A DNA stretch of 64,000 bases from Proteles cristata cristata (lineage: Eukaryota > Chordata > Mammalia > Carnivora > Hyaenidae), in NCBI GenBank assembly GCA_017311185.1, contig JAESUZ010002871.1, forward strand, positions 1,426,001-1,490,000, given 5' to 3'. Position 1 is the first letter of the stretch. Every line of letters starts with the position of its first letter. Shown here piece by piece: positions 1 to 12,029 of the stretch. The translations under genes and the position numbers were made by a program. Below the pieces are notes generated by a model that searched no databases, was not told the DNA's origin, and saw only the letters and a list, made by a program, of their open reading frames with translations.

Positions 1-123
1 TCCTATTCCAAATTGTCTGATTTGTTACCATAAAATTTTTCATAGGATGCCTTTATAATTGTTCTCTTCTTTCATTCCTGATTTTGGTAGTTTGTGACTT
101 CCCTCTCTCTTTTTTTTTTTTCT

Positions 124-560
124 TTTTTGTTTCTCAACCTCAGCATTATTGATATTTGGGCCCAGTTTTTATTATGGATAGGGCTCTCATGCATTATAGA
201 ATGGGTAGCAGCATCTCTAGCCTCCACCCACTAGGAGCCAATAGCACACACACATGGACACATATACCACAATAAAAATTTCTTGGGGCACCTGGGTGGC
301 TCAGTCAGTTAAGCATCCAACTTCTGGTCAGGTCATGATCTCACAGTTTGTGGGTTCGAGACCCACATCAGGCTCTGTGCTGATGGCTCAGCCTGTTTTG
401 GATTCTGTGTCTCCCTCTCTCTCTCTGCCCCTTCCCCACTCATTCTCTGTCTCTCAAAACTGAATAAATGCTAAGAAATTTAAAAAATAAATAAAAATTT
501 CTAAAGATATTGTAAAGTGTCCCCTGAGGAGAAAAAAACCATCCCTGGGTTAGAATCACT
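124..560. mobile_element. hAT-type MITE-like element, split by a SINE
   Basis: The left part contains TTTCTCAACCTCAGCATTAT, GGGCTCTCATGCATTATAG and AGCAGCATCTCTAGCCTC. The right part contains GTAAAGTGTCCCCTGAGG and GTTAGAATCACT. Together they resemble a very common mammalian non-autonomous hAT repeat, as I remember it. I am not naming the subfamily. Confidence 0.5.
284..489 (+). mobile_element. Felid tRNA-derived SINE with target-site duplication
   Basis: The head is GGGGCACCTGGGTGGCTCAG, with box-B-like GGGTTCGAGACC, a CT-rich body and an A-rich tail. A perfect 13-bp direct repeat, AATAAAAATTTCT, flanks it at 271-283 and 490-502. Confidence 0.93.
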
Positions 561-780
561 GGGCTAGATGAAGTTTTAATTTTGTTGATTTTTTTCCAAG
601 AATCAACTTTTGTTTTCACCGATTTTATCTATTTTGTGTGTGTGTGTTTTATTTCATTGATGTATGTTCTAATCTTTAACTTCCTACTTTCTATGCTTTG
701 GGTTAATTTACTCACTGTTTTCTAGTTTCTTAAGGTGGAATGTTAGGTTATTAATTTGCAGTACACAAGTTGATATTAAG

Positions 781-2289
781 ACAAATTATATTTTGAACTT
801 GGAGTTTGAGAAACCTAGCCTCTTAGCTAGAAAATTTGTTCGCATATTAATAAATTAAAAAATGGTAAAAGAAGAGCTTTCCCCCATCTCTCAGCTTTTC
901 CTTCCCTAAACAAAATGTTATGTAAAAGAAACTTAGCTGTGGTGACCTTCTAGCCAGTTTTCTTACCTAATAACCCTGGCTTCCCTAAAGACATAAATTG
1001 TCAGCCTTTTCTGGAAACTTCTTTTACACCTCCCATCTACATCCTGACTTCTTTTCATTCACTCACACTGATTTGCTAATCTGTCTAAATAACTTTTGCT
1101 GATGATACAAACTATTATATTTTCTAGGTGCTATAAATAATGAATAGTAGCTGTAAGTGATCAATAGACAGTAGCTGCTAAAGTAATCTTTATCATAGTG
1201 GTGTTCGTGTAGACAATAAGTTACCTCTTGGAAAAATTAGACTTTAGAACAAGGACCCTTTCAAATCATGGAAGGACAGAGAAGCTATAATCAGGTACAC
1301 TAGAAAGGAAGGCTTAGTTTAGTGGCCAGACTGATGGTCAACCTCCATTCTAAGAGTAAGTGCTAAAGCTGGAATGAGGTTACTACCATGAGCTAAAGGG
1401 AGAGATGATTTTTAAGCCTCCTCAGCAAGTGTTAGAGCCAAGCCATGGAAACCAAATTCAATCGAGGAGCACCATGGTCAGGAGCAGAGGTGACGACATA
1501 AGGATGAGAAGCAGGGCAGAATATGAATGTTTCGGACAACGTGACGAGGCCCTGAGTGGAGCATACTTTCAATCAGTTTGCAGTTTGCCTTTCTGGGTTC
1601 TCCAGGAACGCAGGGCATATCAACGGTCTGACGGGCTTATAGGTTACAAGGAAGCTGTGATCAACTGGCAGCCTTTGTGCACTGGGGGGCAGGTGCTTAC
1701 GCTTTTTCTCTGTGAGGCACATGCATGGTCTAAAGAGCTTGCCAAAAGGAAGGCAGCTCTGGTGCTCCACATGTGCTTCCTTAATTCCAGCTCCTCTTCC
1801 TCGCTATCCCTATCTTCGTCCTTGTCCTTTTACAAGTCCCAATTCATCTTTCATTTGCCTTCACTCTTTTAGTCTCTCTCCCAATTTTTCTCTTTTACAT
1901 GTTCCATTACCCAGGCCACATTCAGAGCTCACTACTGGGCTTTAGGAAATATTCTTTCTCTATTTCAAATCATGCTTCTTACATAACACATCAATTCTTC
2001 CTGTTTCAGGACATCCCGGGTGTGGTGTACTTCTGTTTAATTGCAAGAACATGTGGTAGTGTTACATAGCCACACAACTGGGAAAATGTTGAAAGAGAAA
2101 AACTCAGGCTGAAGCTGAGATCCTGTGCATAGCCTTGTTCTAGGCTCTGAGACATGTCTATGAGCTGGCAAATGAGGCATGAAAACAGGAGAACTTTGGC
2201 AGAAAGAGGATTAAGAAAAAAGAGGAAGGGAACCTACAAGGTCCCTACACCTCTAAGTGATAGAAGCTTTAGATGTATTAGTTAATTTG
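781..2289. other. Gene-free stretch, no recognised element
   Basis: Mixed-composition sequence. It includes a 155-codon open frame (1405-1872) rich in Ser, Leu and Pro from a low-complexity CT-rich end, with no family I recognise and no splice or promoter context. Confidence 0.5.
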
Positions 2290-2425
2290 AACTCATCAAT
2301 TCTATAAAAGAGCTCTCATCTTTCTTATTTTACGGAAGAAGGAAATGAGACTAACAGACCCTAAATAACTTGCCCACTATAAGTATATAGCAGAGCTGGG
2401 ATTCCAATTCAGCACGGGATGACTC
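2290..2425 (-). repeat. MIR fragment, antisense
   Basis: The order TTATTTTACGGAAGAAGGAA, then CTAAATAACTTGCCCA, then CAGAGCTGGGATTCCAATTC is the standard antisense MIR core (depleted matches to consensus, hence old). Confidence 0.65.
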
Positions 2426-2540
2426 CAAAGTACCCACCCCCCCACACCATATTGCTTCATATACCACTCAATGGAGAACATAATGGTTACCTTAATAATC
2501 ACTGTGGTCAGTTTTCTTTTGCTTAACAACAGTCTCTAGA

Positions 2541-2672
2541 AGGACAGCTGCCTGGCTCAGTTGGTAGAGCATGCAACCTGTGATCTTGAGGTTGTGAGTT
2601 TGAGCCTCTCATTCAGTGTGGAGCCTACTAAGAGAAAAAAGTAAAATAAATTAGTTTAAAAAAAAAAACCCA
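2541..2672 (+). mobile_element. Short, older carnivore SINE
   Basis: CTGCCTGGCTCAGTTGGTAG followed by GATCTTGAGGTTGTGAGTT and an A-rich tail: an older CAN-SINE type without the felid CT-rich body. A 10-bp repeat AGTCTCTAGA flanks it (2531-2540 and 2673-2682). Confidence 0.8.
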
Positions 2673-3355
2673 AGTCTCTAGAGTAGAAAATTCAGGAAGG
2701 ATGGCGGTTTGAATATATCCTGACTCTACTCCAATCCAGCTAATTCTGAAGTCAAGCACTGTTATGGCTACAGTTAATAACAGTAAAGGTAGAGATCACT
2801 ACTTATGCAAGACTTTCTCTGCCTGAGCCAAATGGGAACCTAGAAACAAAGTTGGAGACCTTAAGGTCAAGGATTAGAATATATGGATCCAGAAAGAGAA
2901 CGTAGTCCACTGAGAGTTATGCATCCCCATCTCTCATTCCAATTGTACTACCAAGAGAAGGGCAAATAGGCCCACATAAGTGTCTTGGCTCCCTGACCTG
3001 AGATGCTTAGGAGATGATGAAAAAACAAAAACAAACAAACAAAACCCTTCTCTATATATACTTTTAAAGTAGGAGATCCCAAGTTGGCTGAGAAACAGAA
3101 AGCTTCTTCCTAATGTTGACATCTCAGTAGAGGATGACAAAGTTCTGCTACTGGCTCAAAGGAGCAAAGACCACCAAGTTTTCCATTGTTCATGAGACAA
3201 CTGCTCTTAAAATGCGTCAATAGCTGAACCTGAGACTAAGTGAGCTATCAAATACACCAAATAATAGTTTTACATGAAGATTTCTGACAGTCAGAGTGAG
3301 AATAATGAGCAGAAGATTCTGAACTGGACTCCAGTGAAATAGAGCTGCTGAAGGA

Positions 3356-4720
3356 GGCTAACAACAAACTGGACAGGAAAAGCAGTTATTAAAGAGATTC
3401 AGAGACAACACAAAGACAGCTCTCAGAACTAAAAGATATGATTTAGATTAATATAGTCAATATATAAATGGACAAAGGAATAACCACTGAGATTCAAATA
3501 ACCAGCCAGGCAAATGGAAGAAATATTTTCAGAAACCAAGCTACAATACAAGAAGATGAAAGCCATGAGGTAAAATATAAAAGGCTTAGAGAATATACTG
3601 AGGAACTTGAGAAACAAAGGAGTCTCAGAAGAAGAAAAAGGAAGAGGTGGAATTGAGGCCATCATTAAACATAATTAAATAAGTCATAGGAGAAGATATT
3701 CCTGACCTGAAGATGAATCTGTGTCTACATGGTAAAAAGTCTCACATAATTATATGTATGAAGTACAAATCAAAGCAATGCAGTATGTAGTTTATAACAT
3801 ATGTAAAAATAAAATGTAAGACAACAATAGCACAAAAGAAAGAGAAGGTAAATCAAATATGCTATTAAGAATCCTTAATTGTGAAAACAAAAAAGAATGC
3901 TTAATTGTATATGAGGTGGTATATACATTAATTCATGGTAGACTATGATTAGTTAGACATGACCGTTTTAAGCCCTAAAACAACCACTAAACAACAAAAT
4001 GAAGAGGTATAACTATAATCCAATTAAGCATATAAAATGGAACACTAAACAATATTCAGTTAATCCAAAAGAAATCAGCAAAGGAAGAAAAGTAAACCAA
4101 AAACAGCACAAATAAAACAAATAGCAAGACAATGAACTTCAACCAAACCATGTCAATAATTACATTAAATGCAAATGGGCTACACACTCTAGTTTTAAAA
4201 AGTGAAAGTGATTGTCAATCTAGAGTTTAAAAAAGGCAAGAACAACTATATGCTGTGTACAAGAAATGCACTTAAAGATGAAGTCACAAATAGGTTAAAA
4301 GGATGTAAAAAGATACGCTATCCAATTATTATTTATGAAATTTAAAAAATGCAGTGGTTATATGAATATCAGACAAATTAGATTTCAGAACAAAGTGCAT
4401 TGCCAGTGATAAAGAGGAACATATAAAAGGACCAATTCATTGGGAAACATAAAAATATTAAATTTGCATGCACAAGAAAGAGCTTTAAAATGCATGAAAT
4501 AAAATCTGACAGAGTTGTAGGTTTTCATACTCCTGATAGAAGAGGTAGTATAGAAGTTCTATAAAAGGCAAAACTAACCTATGATGTTTTATAAATCATA
4601 CTTTGATAACAAATTCAAAGGGAAATTATCTCATTATCTTCACTATCTCCTCTAACACTAACCCCCCAAAATTCAGATAGTATAAATTCACTAAACCAGG
4701 CATACATGAACTTGATAGAC
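3356..4720 (+). mobile_element. Ancient L1 remnant, plus strand (ORF1 end to start of ORF2)
   Basis: Heavily decayed. The ORF2 start region is recognisable by AATTACATTAAATGCAAATG (4159-), ACTATATGCTGTGTACAAGA, CACAAATAGGTTAAAAGG, and TCAGACAAATTAGATTTCAG. The part before 3960 is a weaker match to the ORF1 side. No intact reading frame. Confidence 0.6.
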
Positions 4721-4964
4721 TTAGTCAATTCTTCCCCAATTTGGAACTGTCTTCTTTGAGGCTCTTATACCTATGGGAGATTTCATTGCTACTGTGTGTC
4801 ATAAGGACTTAGTCAATCTGCCATTGCCAATTCTTATTTTAACCATAACCAAACTTTGATTTCTTACTGTTAAGAAGATCCAATATTTTTTGTTGTACTC
4901 CGATGAGTCATCTTGCACAAACTCTAGATGTCTGCCTGCTACTTAGGAGATCAGCAATTTAAGT

Positions 4965-5065
4965 ATTTAAATTAAGTATTTAATTTAAATACTTAATTTA
5001 AATCTTAAGTATTTAAGATTTTCAGCTGAAAGCAGAAAATCAATGCTTTCAGCTGAAAAAATCTT
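4965..5065. repeat. Cluster of three inverted repeats
   Basis: (1) Perfect 18-bp arms at 4965-4982 and 4986-5003 with a 3-nt spacer (ATTTAAATTAAGTATTTA against its complement). (2) AATCTTAA/TTAAGATT arms around 5001-5020. (3) 5015-5033 pairs with 5045-5065, sharing the self-complementary core TTTCAGCTGAAA, with two extra A in the right arm. I do not recognise a transposon family here. Confidence 0.85.
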
Positions 5066-5844
5066 AACTGATAAAGCTTGATGTTGAGGAAAAGGCCAGA
5101 TCATGAAGGTAACTGTATCTCATGATAAGGAAATAAGATTTTATCCTGTCAACAATAAATAGCTTTCAATGTTCTTCAGAAAGAGAGAGAAGTTTCTAGC
5201 AGCATTGTTCAGGGACTAAAAGCAGAAATATCAGTTTGAAGTCTGGGAGGGATTGTTGTCTTATTAAGACAGTGGCAAAGGAGTAAAGGCAAGCAGATTC
5301 CAAAGACATCTGGGTGAAAATATTGCAGGTGTTGGTGGCGGGTCCGATGTGGGAACTGAGGGCATGAGAGGCATCATAAATGATATGTAGATTCCTGGCT
5401 CAGGCAGCTGGAGTGAGGCAGGACCCTATGAAGGAGAGGGGAAGTCTATCAAGGAAGATTTTCATCATCCTTCCCTATCAAGGAAATAGAAGGGGAAGTG
5501 ATGAATCCAGCTTTGGGTATTCCAAACTTAGGTTCCTGGGACATTTTCAGGGGGCAGCTGGTGCTCAACAGTGAAGTTTGGGCTGCAGGGTAGGCTCCTC
5601 AAGTGTCTTCCCCTACACTGAGGTTTTGTCTTACTAGTTTCAGTGCTTCAGCTCCTCCTTAGCACACAACAGTGCCTGAAAAGAGCCCCATCTTTCTTTC
5701 CTGGCATCACTACTGGCCCCTCCCCCTCCTCACTAGACTTGAGGAAAGCTTAAATAGATGGCATTGTTCTTTCCCTCCTTTCATTTGTTTAGTCTTAGGT
5801 TTGGGGTCACCTCCCACATCTGGTGAGATGGGCCTATTGGATCC
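5066..5844. other. Gene-free stretch, no recognised element
   Basis: Unique-looking sequence without long open frames, recognisable repeats or splice-linked conserved peptides. Confidence 0.5.
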
Positions 5845-5863
5845 TTCAAGTATGAATGTCTAG

Positions 5864-6080
5864 GGGTGCCTGGGTGGCTTAGTCGGTTAAGCATCTGACT
5901 TTTGCTTAGGTCATGATCTCGCGGTTCGTGGGTTTGAGCCCCGTGTCGGGCTTTGTGCTGACTGCCAGCTCAGAGCCTGGAGCCTGTTTCAGTCTGTGAC
6001 TCCCTCTCTCTCTGACCTTCCCCTGCTCACGCTGTCTCTCTCTCTTTCTCTTAGCAATAAATAAAACATTAAAAAAAAAA
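5864..6080 (+). mobile_element. Felid SINE, younger subtype
   Basis: Near-consensus copy with ATCTCGCGGTTCGTGGG, CTGACTGCCAGCTCAGAG and TCTGTGACTCCC. The flanking 19-bp direct repeat TTCAAGTATGAATGTCTAG (5845-5863) and 6081-6099 differ at one base, which supports a fairly recent insertion. Confidence 0.95.
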
Positions 6081-6119
6081 TTCAAGTATGAATGCCTAGT
6101 GAACTAACTTTCCATTCTC

Positions 6120-6560
6120 TTCATCAAGAGCACAGACCTGCATCCATTTAACATTTACTGAGCTTTATAATGTCCCAGGCTTTGTGCTACAGACCACATA
6201 CACAGAAATGCAAGGGCATGGCTCCTGCCTTCAATGAGCTCACAGGGAAGGACAGAGCTACACAACTGTAATGATTAGATTGACATTGAGTTTGGCTGAA
6301 GTACAGTGTTTCGGAGGAAGGAAGGGTGGGAAAGGCTACAGAAATAAGGGACGGTGTCAAGAGCGGGGAGCCTTTGGGCTGACACTGAAAAATGTATAAA
6401 AATCGGCTGGACAGAGCAAGATGCAGCAGATTCTCTAAACAAAAGATCCCGTAACGAACTGAGGTGTGAGCGAGCCTGGTATATTGGAAGGTGGAGAGTT
6501 TCAGAAAGCTTAGTGCAGCTGGAGTGTAGTGTGCAAGTACAGGAATATTTGCCATGCATC
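6120..6560 (-). repeat. L2 fragment, antisense
   Basis: TTAACATTTACTGAGC, then GGCTTTGTGCTACAGA, then GGCTCCTGCCTTCAATGAGC and CACAGGGAAGGACAGA follow the antisense L2 3' end. The remainder to about 6560 is a weaker L2-like match (TGGACAGAGCAAGATG, CAGCTGGAGTGTAG). Overlapping open frames of 94-122 codons are incidental. Confidence 0.55.
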
Positions 6561-6564
6561 TGCA

Positions 6565-7485
6565 GAGAGACTAGGTGGTTTGTTTGTAGAGCAAGTGCTA
6601 AGCCTTGCGTAGTGTTTAAAGCTTCACAGGCAATAGGAACAGCCTTTCTCTCATGGGCTTTCTCCCATAGGAGAAGCTCATTAACAGTCTGGGAGAAATC
6701 TCATTAATAGACATAGTCTCCTCAATATCATGATGTGGTGCTCTGGAAAAGGACAATTTTCTGGCGAGTGAGGACATTTGCAACCAGGGTAAAACAGGTT
6801 GTGCCATCAAGTTGTGGAACTGCTGGGAACCAGCCAGGTGGGAAGCCACCATAGGGGCTCAGGTACCAGCACCAGCTTGGGCTGCTGACAGCCACTGGAG
6901 CTGCCTTGGAACAACAGTGGGGCTCAGGCTGAATGATAGTCAGTCATACCCAATTCCCCAGCCTCAGCCCTAGTGCAGTTCCTGCCTAAAACGGGGCTCA
7001 TTAACTCTAGTGGACATGACAAGGTGGCTAGGTGTCCGCAGAAGCAGTGTTACAGGAAGAGCCACAACCACCAGGACTCAGAAAGGCAGAGACGCTCGGG
7101 GCCCAGGCAGCACTTTACAACGACCACAAAATGGGGGAAGAATGAAAGACAAGGAGAGAGGATGCAACACAGGTGAGAGTCAAGATCACAGCTCCTCTTA
7201 TTCACATGCAAATGTAGTATAGCTTTGGTGCAGCAGCTCCAACAAGGATATCCTGTGAGCTGCTGGATTTGAGTTTATTGGCTATGAGTGTTTTTATGAC
7301 CCAAAATGTTGACTTTTATGCTTTTGTGATGGCAGGACTAGGAAGAAATTCTAGTCTAGTACTATCCATAAAAGCTACCATGTATCATAAGATCTAAGAG
7401 GCTGCATATCATTAGAAACATTACTATCTTACCTACCACTGATAAGGAAAAATACTGCTGATTAACTAGAAGGTACAACCAATTG
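6565..7485. other. Gene-free stretch, no recognised element
   Basis: Contains open frames of 60-78 codons on both strands, none with a recognisable domain. Two basic, Arg/Gln-rich overlapping frames at 6973-7222 do not match a ribosomal-protein pseudogene that I could name. Confidence 0.45.
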
Positions 7486-7489
7486 TAAA

Positions 7490-7905
7490 GTGTTTAGTTG
7501 TCATTGGTCTTATTGCCAAATATTTCCTGTTCTCCTTGCTTCTGGGTACTTGGTGAATAAGACACTTCCTGCCAGCTTTGTGTTTGGGTAAAGTCACATG
7601 TCTAATCCTGGCTAATGGGTTGTGAGTGAAAGTGACCAACTAATTACTTGTGCATCTGAGAACTTCAAAGCAGTTGCTTCTAATCTGGGCAAAGTTACCA
7701 CATAAACTAGAGGCAGCAATGGATATGGTACACAAGATGGGTGACCTGATAAGATTACAATGAACCCAAGCCCTTAGCTGGGAGTCAGCTCTGAGAAGCC
7801 TCCTTTGTGCTTCTCCTTCCACTGCATTAGAAAAGGCCACCGTTTCTGAAATTCATAAAAATTGCTATCACTCCAAGAAGACATTTCAGGATATACAGCT
7901 GGCAT
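7490..7905. repeat. Possible old LTR-like dispersed repeat
   Basis: The phrases GTCACATGTCTAATCCTGGC followed by TAATGGGTTGTGAGTGAAAG resemble a common mammalian repeat. A similar order is seen at about 27760-27800 (CATGTGACCCAATCCTAGCTAATGGG). Class uncertain. Confidence 0.35.
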
Positions 7906-8929
7906 CAACTAACACACATTTTTAAACAAAGACATATGCTTTTGAATGAAATGATAACAAAGCACAACTTTGAGACATAATAAAAATGCCAGACTTGTCC
8001 AGGGAAAACTTTCAATACTGGGAGAACGAAACATATCTGTTATGTTAGTTACTTTTCCTGTCTACCATCACTCACTGTATTTGGTCTTTTTTTGGAAGGT
8101 TGATATTTAGAGCATTTAGGAATTCGTATGGAGAGCAAACGCTTTGACAAGGGCCTAATTCATTCCTGAGATATCCAGGATGAGAAAGAGAGAAGGATTT
8201 ACAAGCTTTACTACCAGGAATTAGAGAGGCATAAGAGGGAGAGACTTTCCCTAAACCTTCTCAGAAAAATGGAAACATAAGGAAACTTAAGCCAAGGAAC
8301 AGGCTGTATAGGTACATGGGCAATGTTTGGAAATGTTGAGCTCCACCCATTTACCAGTCTTGTTCCTTCATGTCTGTGTCCCCATGTAAAGAATAAGAGT
8401 GAGGTTTTTGTACTTGTTGATGACTACAGTTTCTAGGACTTCCCTGATTTCAATTACCTTGTTCATTGTATGCACAAGCATTTTTAAGCTGGCAATTTCT
8501 TAGGTTTTGGTTCTTAACACATGGTTGCTGTAGGAACTGGCTATACAGAAATTGGCTCTGGGGAGCTTGCACCCAACTTTGTAGACAATGAGACACTGTG
8601 AAATGAGCACAAGCAGATGGACCCTTCTTCCTGGAAGATAAGCAGCGCCAGAACTGAGATGGGAATAGTAGACCCTGAGTTTTATCTAGCAGAAAAGCCT
8701 AGCAAGTTTCCTAGAAGTGAGATGATAAAAGCAAAGCTTATAAAAGTGTCACTTTGGACTTCCCAGTACAAACAAACTTAACAACCAGATCTTAGATTCC
8801 AAATACAATTCTCACTGAAAAGGATCAGTGTTCTTTGAAGAAATGAATGATTTCAGGAATGGAGCTGAAAAGTATGAAATGAAGTTGGAACATCTTGCTG
8901 GATCAGAAAGTGGAGGTGTGCAGAAAGAA

Positions 8930-9838
8930 GATGGGGACATGTCAAAAGGCTAAGGATACAGCTGAAGGGACTAAATCTGGGCCAATTTCATCCTCAAAAT
9001 AAAAATTGATAGTACAAATTATAACCCACATAATCCAGTAAGAATCCATGGGTCCATACTTATGTAAATACGAAAATAAATACATGAGAAAGAAGAGAAA
9101 TCTCTTCCTTGCAGTAGAATGGCAACTAATAGATATAGAAGAAATTACGGGAATAAACGTGAAAGGAAGATGGGATTTGAAAATAATTACCATTTGGCAA
9201 TAATTGTTTTAGACCTTTTGCCTTTTGAGGTGATATACTGAGAAAAATACATCGTTTGTTGTTGTTGTTGTTGCTGTATACCTTCCAAAAAGGTATAACC
9301 TGAATCTAATCATGGGGAAGCATCAGATAAACCAAAAATGAAAGACATTCTTCAAATTAACTGGTCAGTATTCTTCAAACATGTATCCTGTCATGAAAAA
9401 GATGGAGACATTTGAAGGAAACTATAGAGAAATCACAACCAAATGCATCATGTGAAACTAGATTGGTCCTAAACCCGAAAACTGTATTTTTTTTTTTTTT
9501 TGCTGTAAAGCACATTAATGTGCACATTTACTGATGAAATGTGAATGCCTGTAGGTTAGATAATAGCTGTATGGATACTAATTTCCTGGTTTTGATAACA
9601 GTAGTATGATTATGTGAAAGAATACTCTTGTTTCAAGACACACATAAAAGAATTTAAGGATAAAGAGGCATTATATCATCAATGTGCTTTCAAATGATTC
9701 CAAAAAAAGAATGATAAATCAGCAAAATGTTAGCACATTGAGAATCTGGGTGAAGGTTATATGGAAATCCTTGACACTACTTTCGCAAACTTTGTGTGTA
9801 TCTGAGATTATTTCAAAATAAAAATGGCTTTTTTTAAG
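8930..9838 (+). mobile_element. Old LINE 3'-end-like repeat
   Basis: The order CCACATAATCCAGTAAG, GACATTCTTCAAATTAACTG, AGATTGGTCCTAAACC, TTCCTGGTTTTGATAACAG and GAGATTATTTCAAAATAAAA matches a widespread mammalian L1M-like 3' end, as I remember it. It ends in an A-rich tail out of which the AAGG array at 9840 has grown. A (GTT)n run lies at 9254-9274. Confidence 0.5.
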
Positions 9839-9839
9839 A

Positions 9840-9936
9840 AAAGGAAGGAAGGAAGGAAGGAAGGAAGGAAGGAAGGAAGGAAGGAAGGAAGGACAAACGA
9901 ACAAGCGAACGAACGGAAGGAAGGAAGGAAGGAAGA
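9840..9936 (+). repeat. (GGAA)n tetranucleotide microsatellite
   Basis: About 13 GGAA units, then an imperfect CGAA-type interruption (ACAAACGAACAAGCGAACG), then five more GGAA units. Starts directly in the poly(A) end of the LINE-like repeat. Frames through it give only repetitive Lys/Glu/Gly/Arg or Pro/Phe/Leu/Ser peptides. Confidence 0.95.
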
Positions 9937-10259
9937 ATTATCTATGGGGTTTCTACTGGGGAAAAAATGGAGCATGGAATCCCATGTAGAATGGACTAGA
10001 GTAAGGCTGGAGGTTGGGAGAGAGTTCTTCTAGTGTGAAGAAATATTTCTTCTAGTCTTACCTGATTTCCTCTTGTCCTTTCAGTGTGGGTCCAGAGCCA
10101 CATTTCCTATTCCTCATGGTTTTTGGTCTAACTCCATAATGCATACAAGAAATCTTGCTATTTCCACAAGAGACACTGACAGATTAACACAGTTCTTCAG
10201 AAAGTGGAAGCGTTCAGAGTGGAATCCTCTCTGAGCACCCCCTAAGATTATATTACCTA

Positions 10260-10503
10260 AGGGGCGCCCGGGTGGCTTAGTCGGTTAAGCGTCCGACTTT
10301 CACTCAGGTCATGATCTCGCGGTTCGTGGGTTCGAGCCCGCGTCGGGCTCTGTGCTGACTGCCAGCTCAGAGCCTGGAGCCTGTTTCCGTCTGTGACTCC
10401 CTCTCTCTCTGACCCTCCCCTGCTCACGCTGTCTCTCTCTCTCTCTCTCTCTCCTAGAAATAAATAAAAAACGTAAAAAAAATAAAAAAAATAAAAAAAA
10501 ATA
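10260..10503 (+). mobile_element. Felid SINE, younger subtype
   Basis: Near-consensus: GGGGCGCCCGGGTGGCTTAG, ATCTCGCGGTTCGTGGG, GACTGCCAGCTCAGAGC, an (TC)n run and a long A-rich (AAAAAAT)n tail. I could not see a clean target-site duplication. Confidence 0.93.
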
Positions 10504-12025
10504 AAAGACAGCACCCATCTCTAACTAAAGTCTCTGATTAGTTAGCAGATTATGTTTCTCCAGCTATAGTCTTCTCCCCACCTCCAAGCGCCCAATCCAA
10601 GATTTACAAGGTTTTGATTAGGCCAATGCACAATCTCATCTGAGTTTTAATTATATTCTATTTGTGTTCATGGTTAGTCATAATCAAGTGGGAAAGGAAT
10701 CCTAAATGGAAAGAAACCACATACCATAGTGAGAAGAGCTCTGAATATATAATCTTAACCTTTACTACTAACTAGTAAAGTAACGAGGCTGGGTAAATAA
10801 TTTCTATAGTTCTCGCTGTAAATTCAGGAATCTGAATTAAGTCTTCTTAATAGCAGTTTCTTCCGTTCTTAAAAAGGTGTGGTTATTAAAGAAAAAGGCC
10901 CTCTAATTTAGTTTGTATACCCATAAGAATGAACTTTCTCCCTTGAATTAAATAGATGATATCTTGCACTAGATTCTCAAGGTTGACCTTGGTTTGAGTT
11001 CATGGCATTGACATCACATTACCCAGGAGGATTACATCTAAGAGGCATCCCTTCCACACCCAAGTTCTATTTTATAACAACCCCTGCCAGCTATGCTATG
11101 TTTAGCTTAAACTATTTCTGGATGCACTACAGTTAATCACCTCTTCCAGCAAAAAATTAAAGGAGAAAAAACACAAAAAATATTCCTGTAATCACTTCTA
11201 AATATCTTTAACTTTTCTTCTGGTTCCTGTCCCCAATGCCCTTCATCTCTGAGATTTCTCTATAATCCCTATAACAGTAAGCACATGAGCTATTGCCCTG
11301 TGTGTGGTGTGCTCAGGTATCTATTTCCTTCAGGCCTGGCTCAGATTCAGCAGCTACTTGTTGTTAAGGAGTTGGGAGAGACTAGCTGTGCCCCGTTGTG
11401 CATGAAAGCAGAACGTAGACACATGCATTTTAGAATCGGTCTCCAGGCTCTGCCTTCCCCGTTGAGCTGCCCATCGGGGCTAAGGTCCTTGCTACAGGCG
11501 TAAAAAACTTTTACTCTAAATTCCAAGCTTCTAGAACATTGCCTCTTCTGCCAGTGACTATTAAACACTATTCCATTTTTATTTTCAGATTTTGCTCTGG
11601 TCTGATTGTTCCTTTTTTTGAAGGAAAAAAATCCAAGTAAGAGAGAGAAAGTTATGCTGAATTTCTCTTGTGGGGCCAGACAAGGGAATACAATGGGAAT
11701 CTTATATTCTGAAGGAATGCAAGGAATCCCAAAGATGGGCACAGGCTGCCTAGCTGAGTGCTTTTTATAACAGGAGACACAAGAGCAATGAGAGAATGGA
11801 TTGTGTCCACTTGGTGCAGGCAGGATAAATTAACCTTGACACCCGAGGGATCGCTAAAGTCATGAAGTTTCTGTAAAAAAGAGTAGGTGAAAAACACTTT
11901 AATTCCTCTTACATGTCAATTCTGTAAAATTATAAAATTATAAAACATGAAAAATGTCAAATGTGCAAAAAAATAAAAAGATTAGTATAATACCCCTGAC
12001 ATTCTGCCATATTCGCTTTATTATA
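10504..12025. other. Gene-free stretch, no recognised element
   Basis: AT-leaning sequence up to the microsatellite block. Open frames of 72-131 codons between 11285 and 11897 overlap on both strands, and none has a recognisable domain. Confidence 0.45.
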
Positions 12026-12029
12026 TTTT

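Larger units (their letters stand above)
1..780 (-). mobile_element. Old L1 ORF2 fragment, minus strand, interrupted by other repeats
   Basis: Positions 1-123 and about 561-780 read as parts of an antisense L1 ORF2. The marker phrases are CTTTCATTCCTGATTTTGGT on the left, then AATTTTGTTGATT and TTTCTTAAGGTGGAATG on the right. The two pieces are separated by a hAT-like element, which itself carries a SINE. Confidence 0.65.

Noticed and set aside
1405..1872. 155-codon open frame, plus strand
   Set aside because: The longest single frame in the window, but it ends in a low-complexity Ser/Leu run from a CT-rich stretch. An overlapping frame on the other strand is of the same quality, and no domain is visible.
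5864..6080. tRNA-like box A and box B sequences in this and other SINEs
   Set aside because: These are the tRNA-derived heads of SINEs. None forms a full tRNA cloverleaf with a usable anticodon stem and 3' end.
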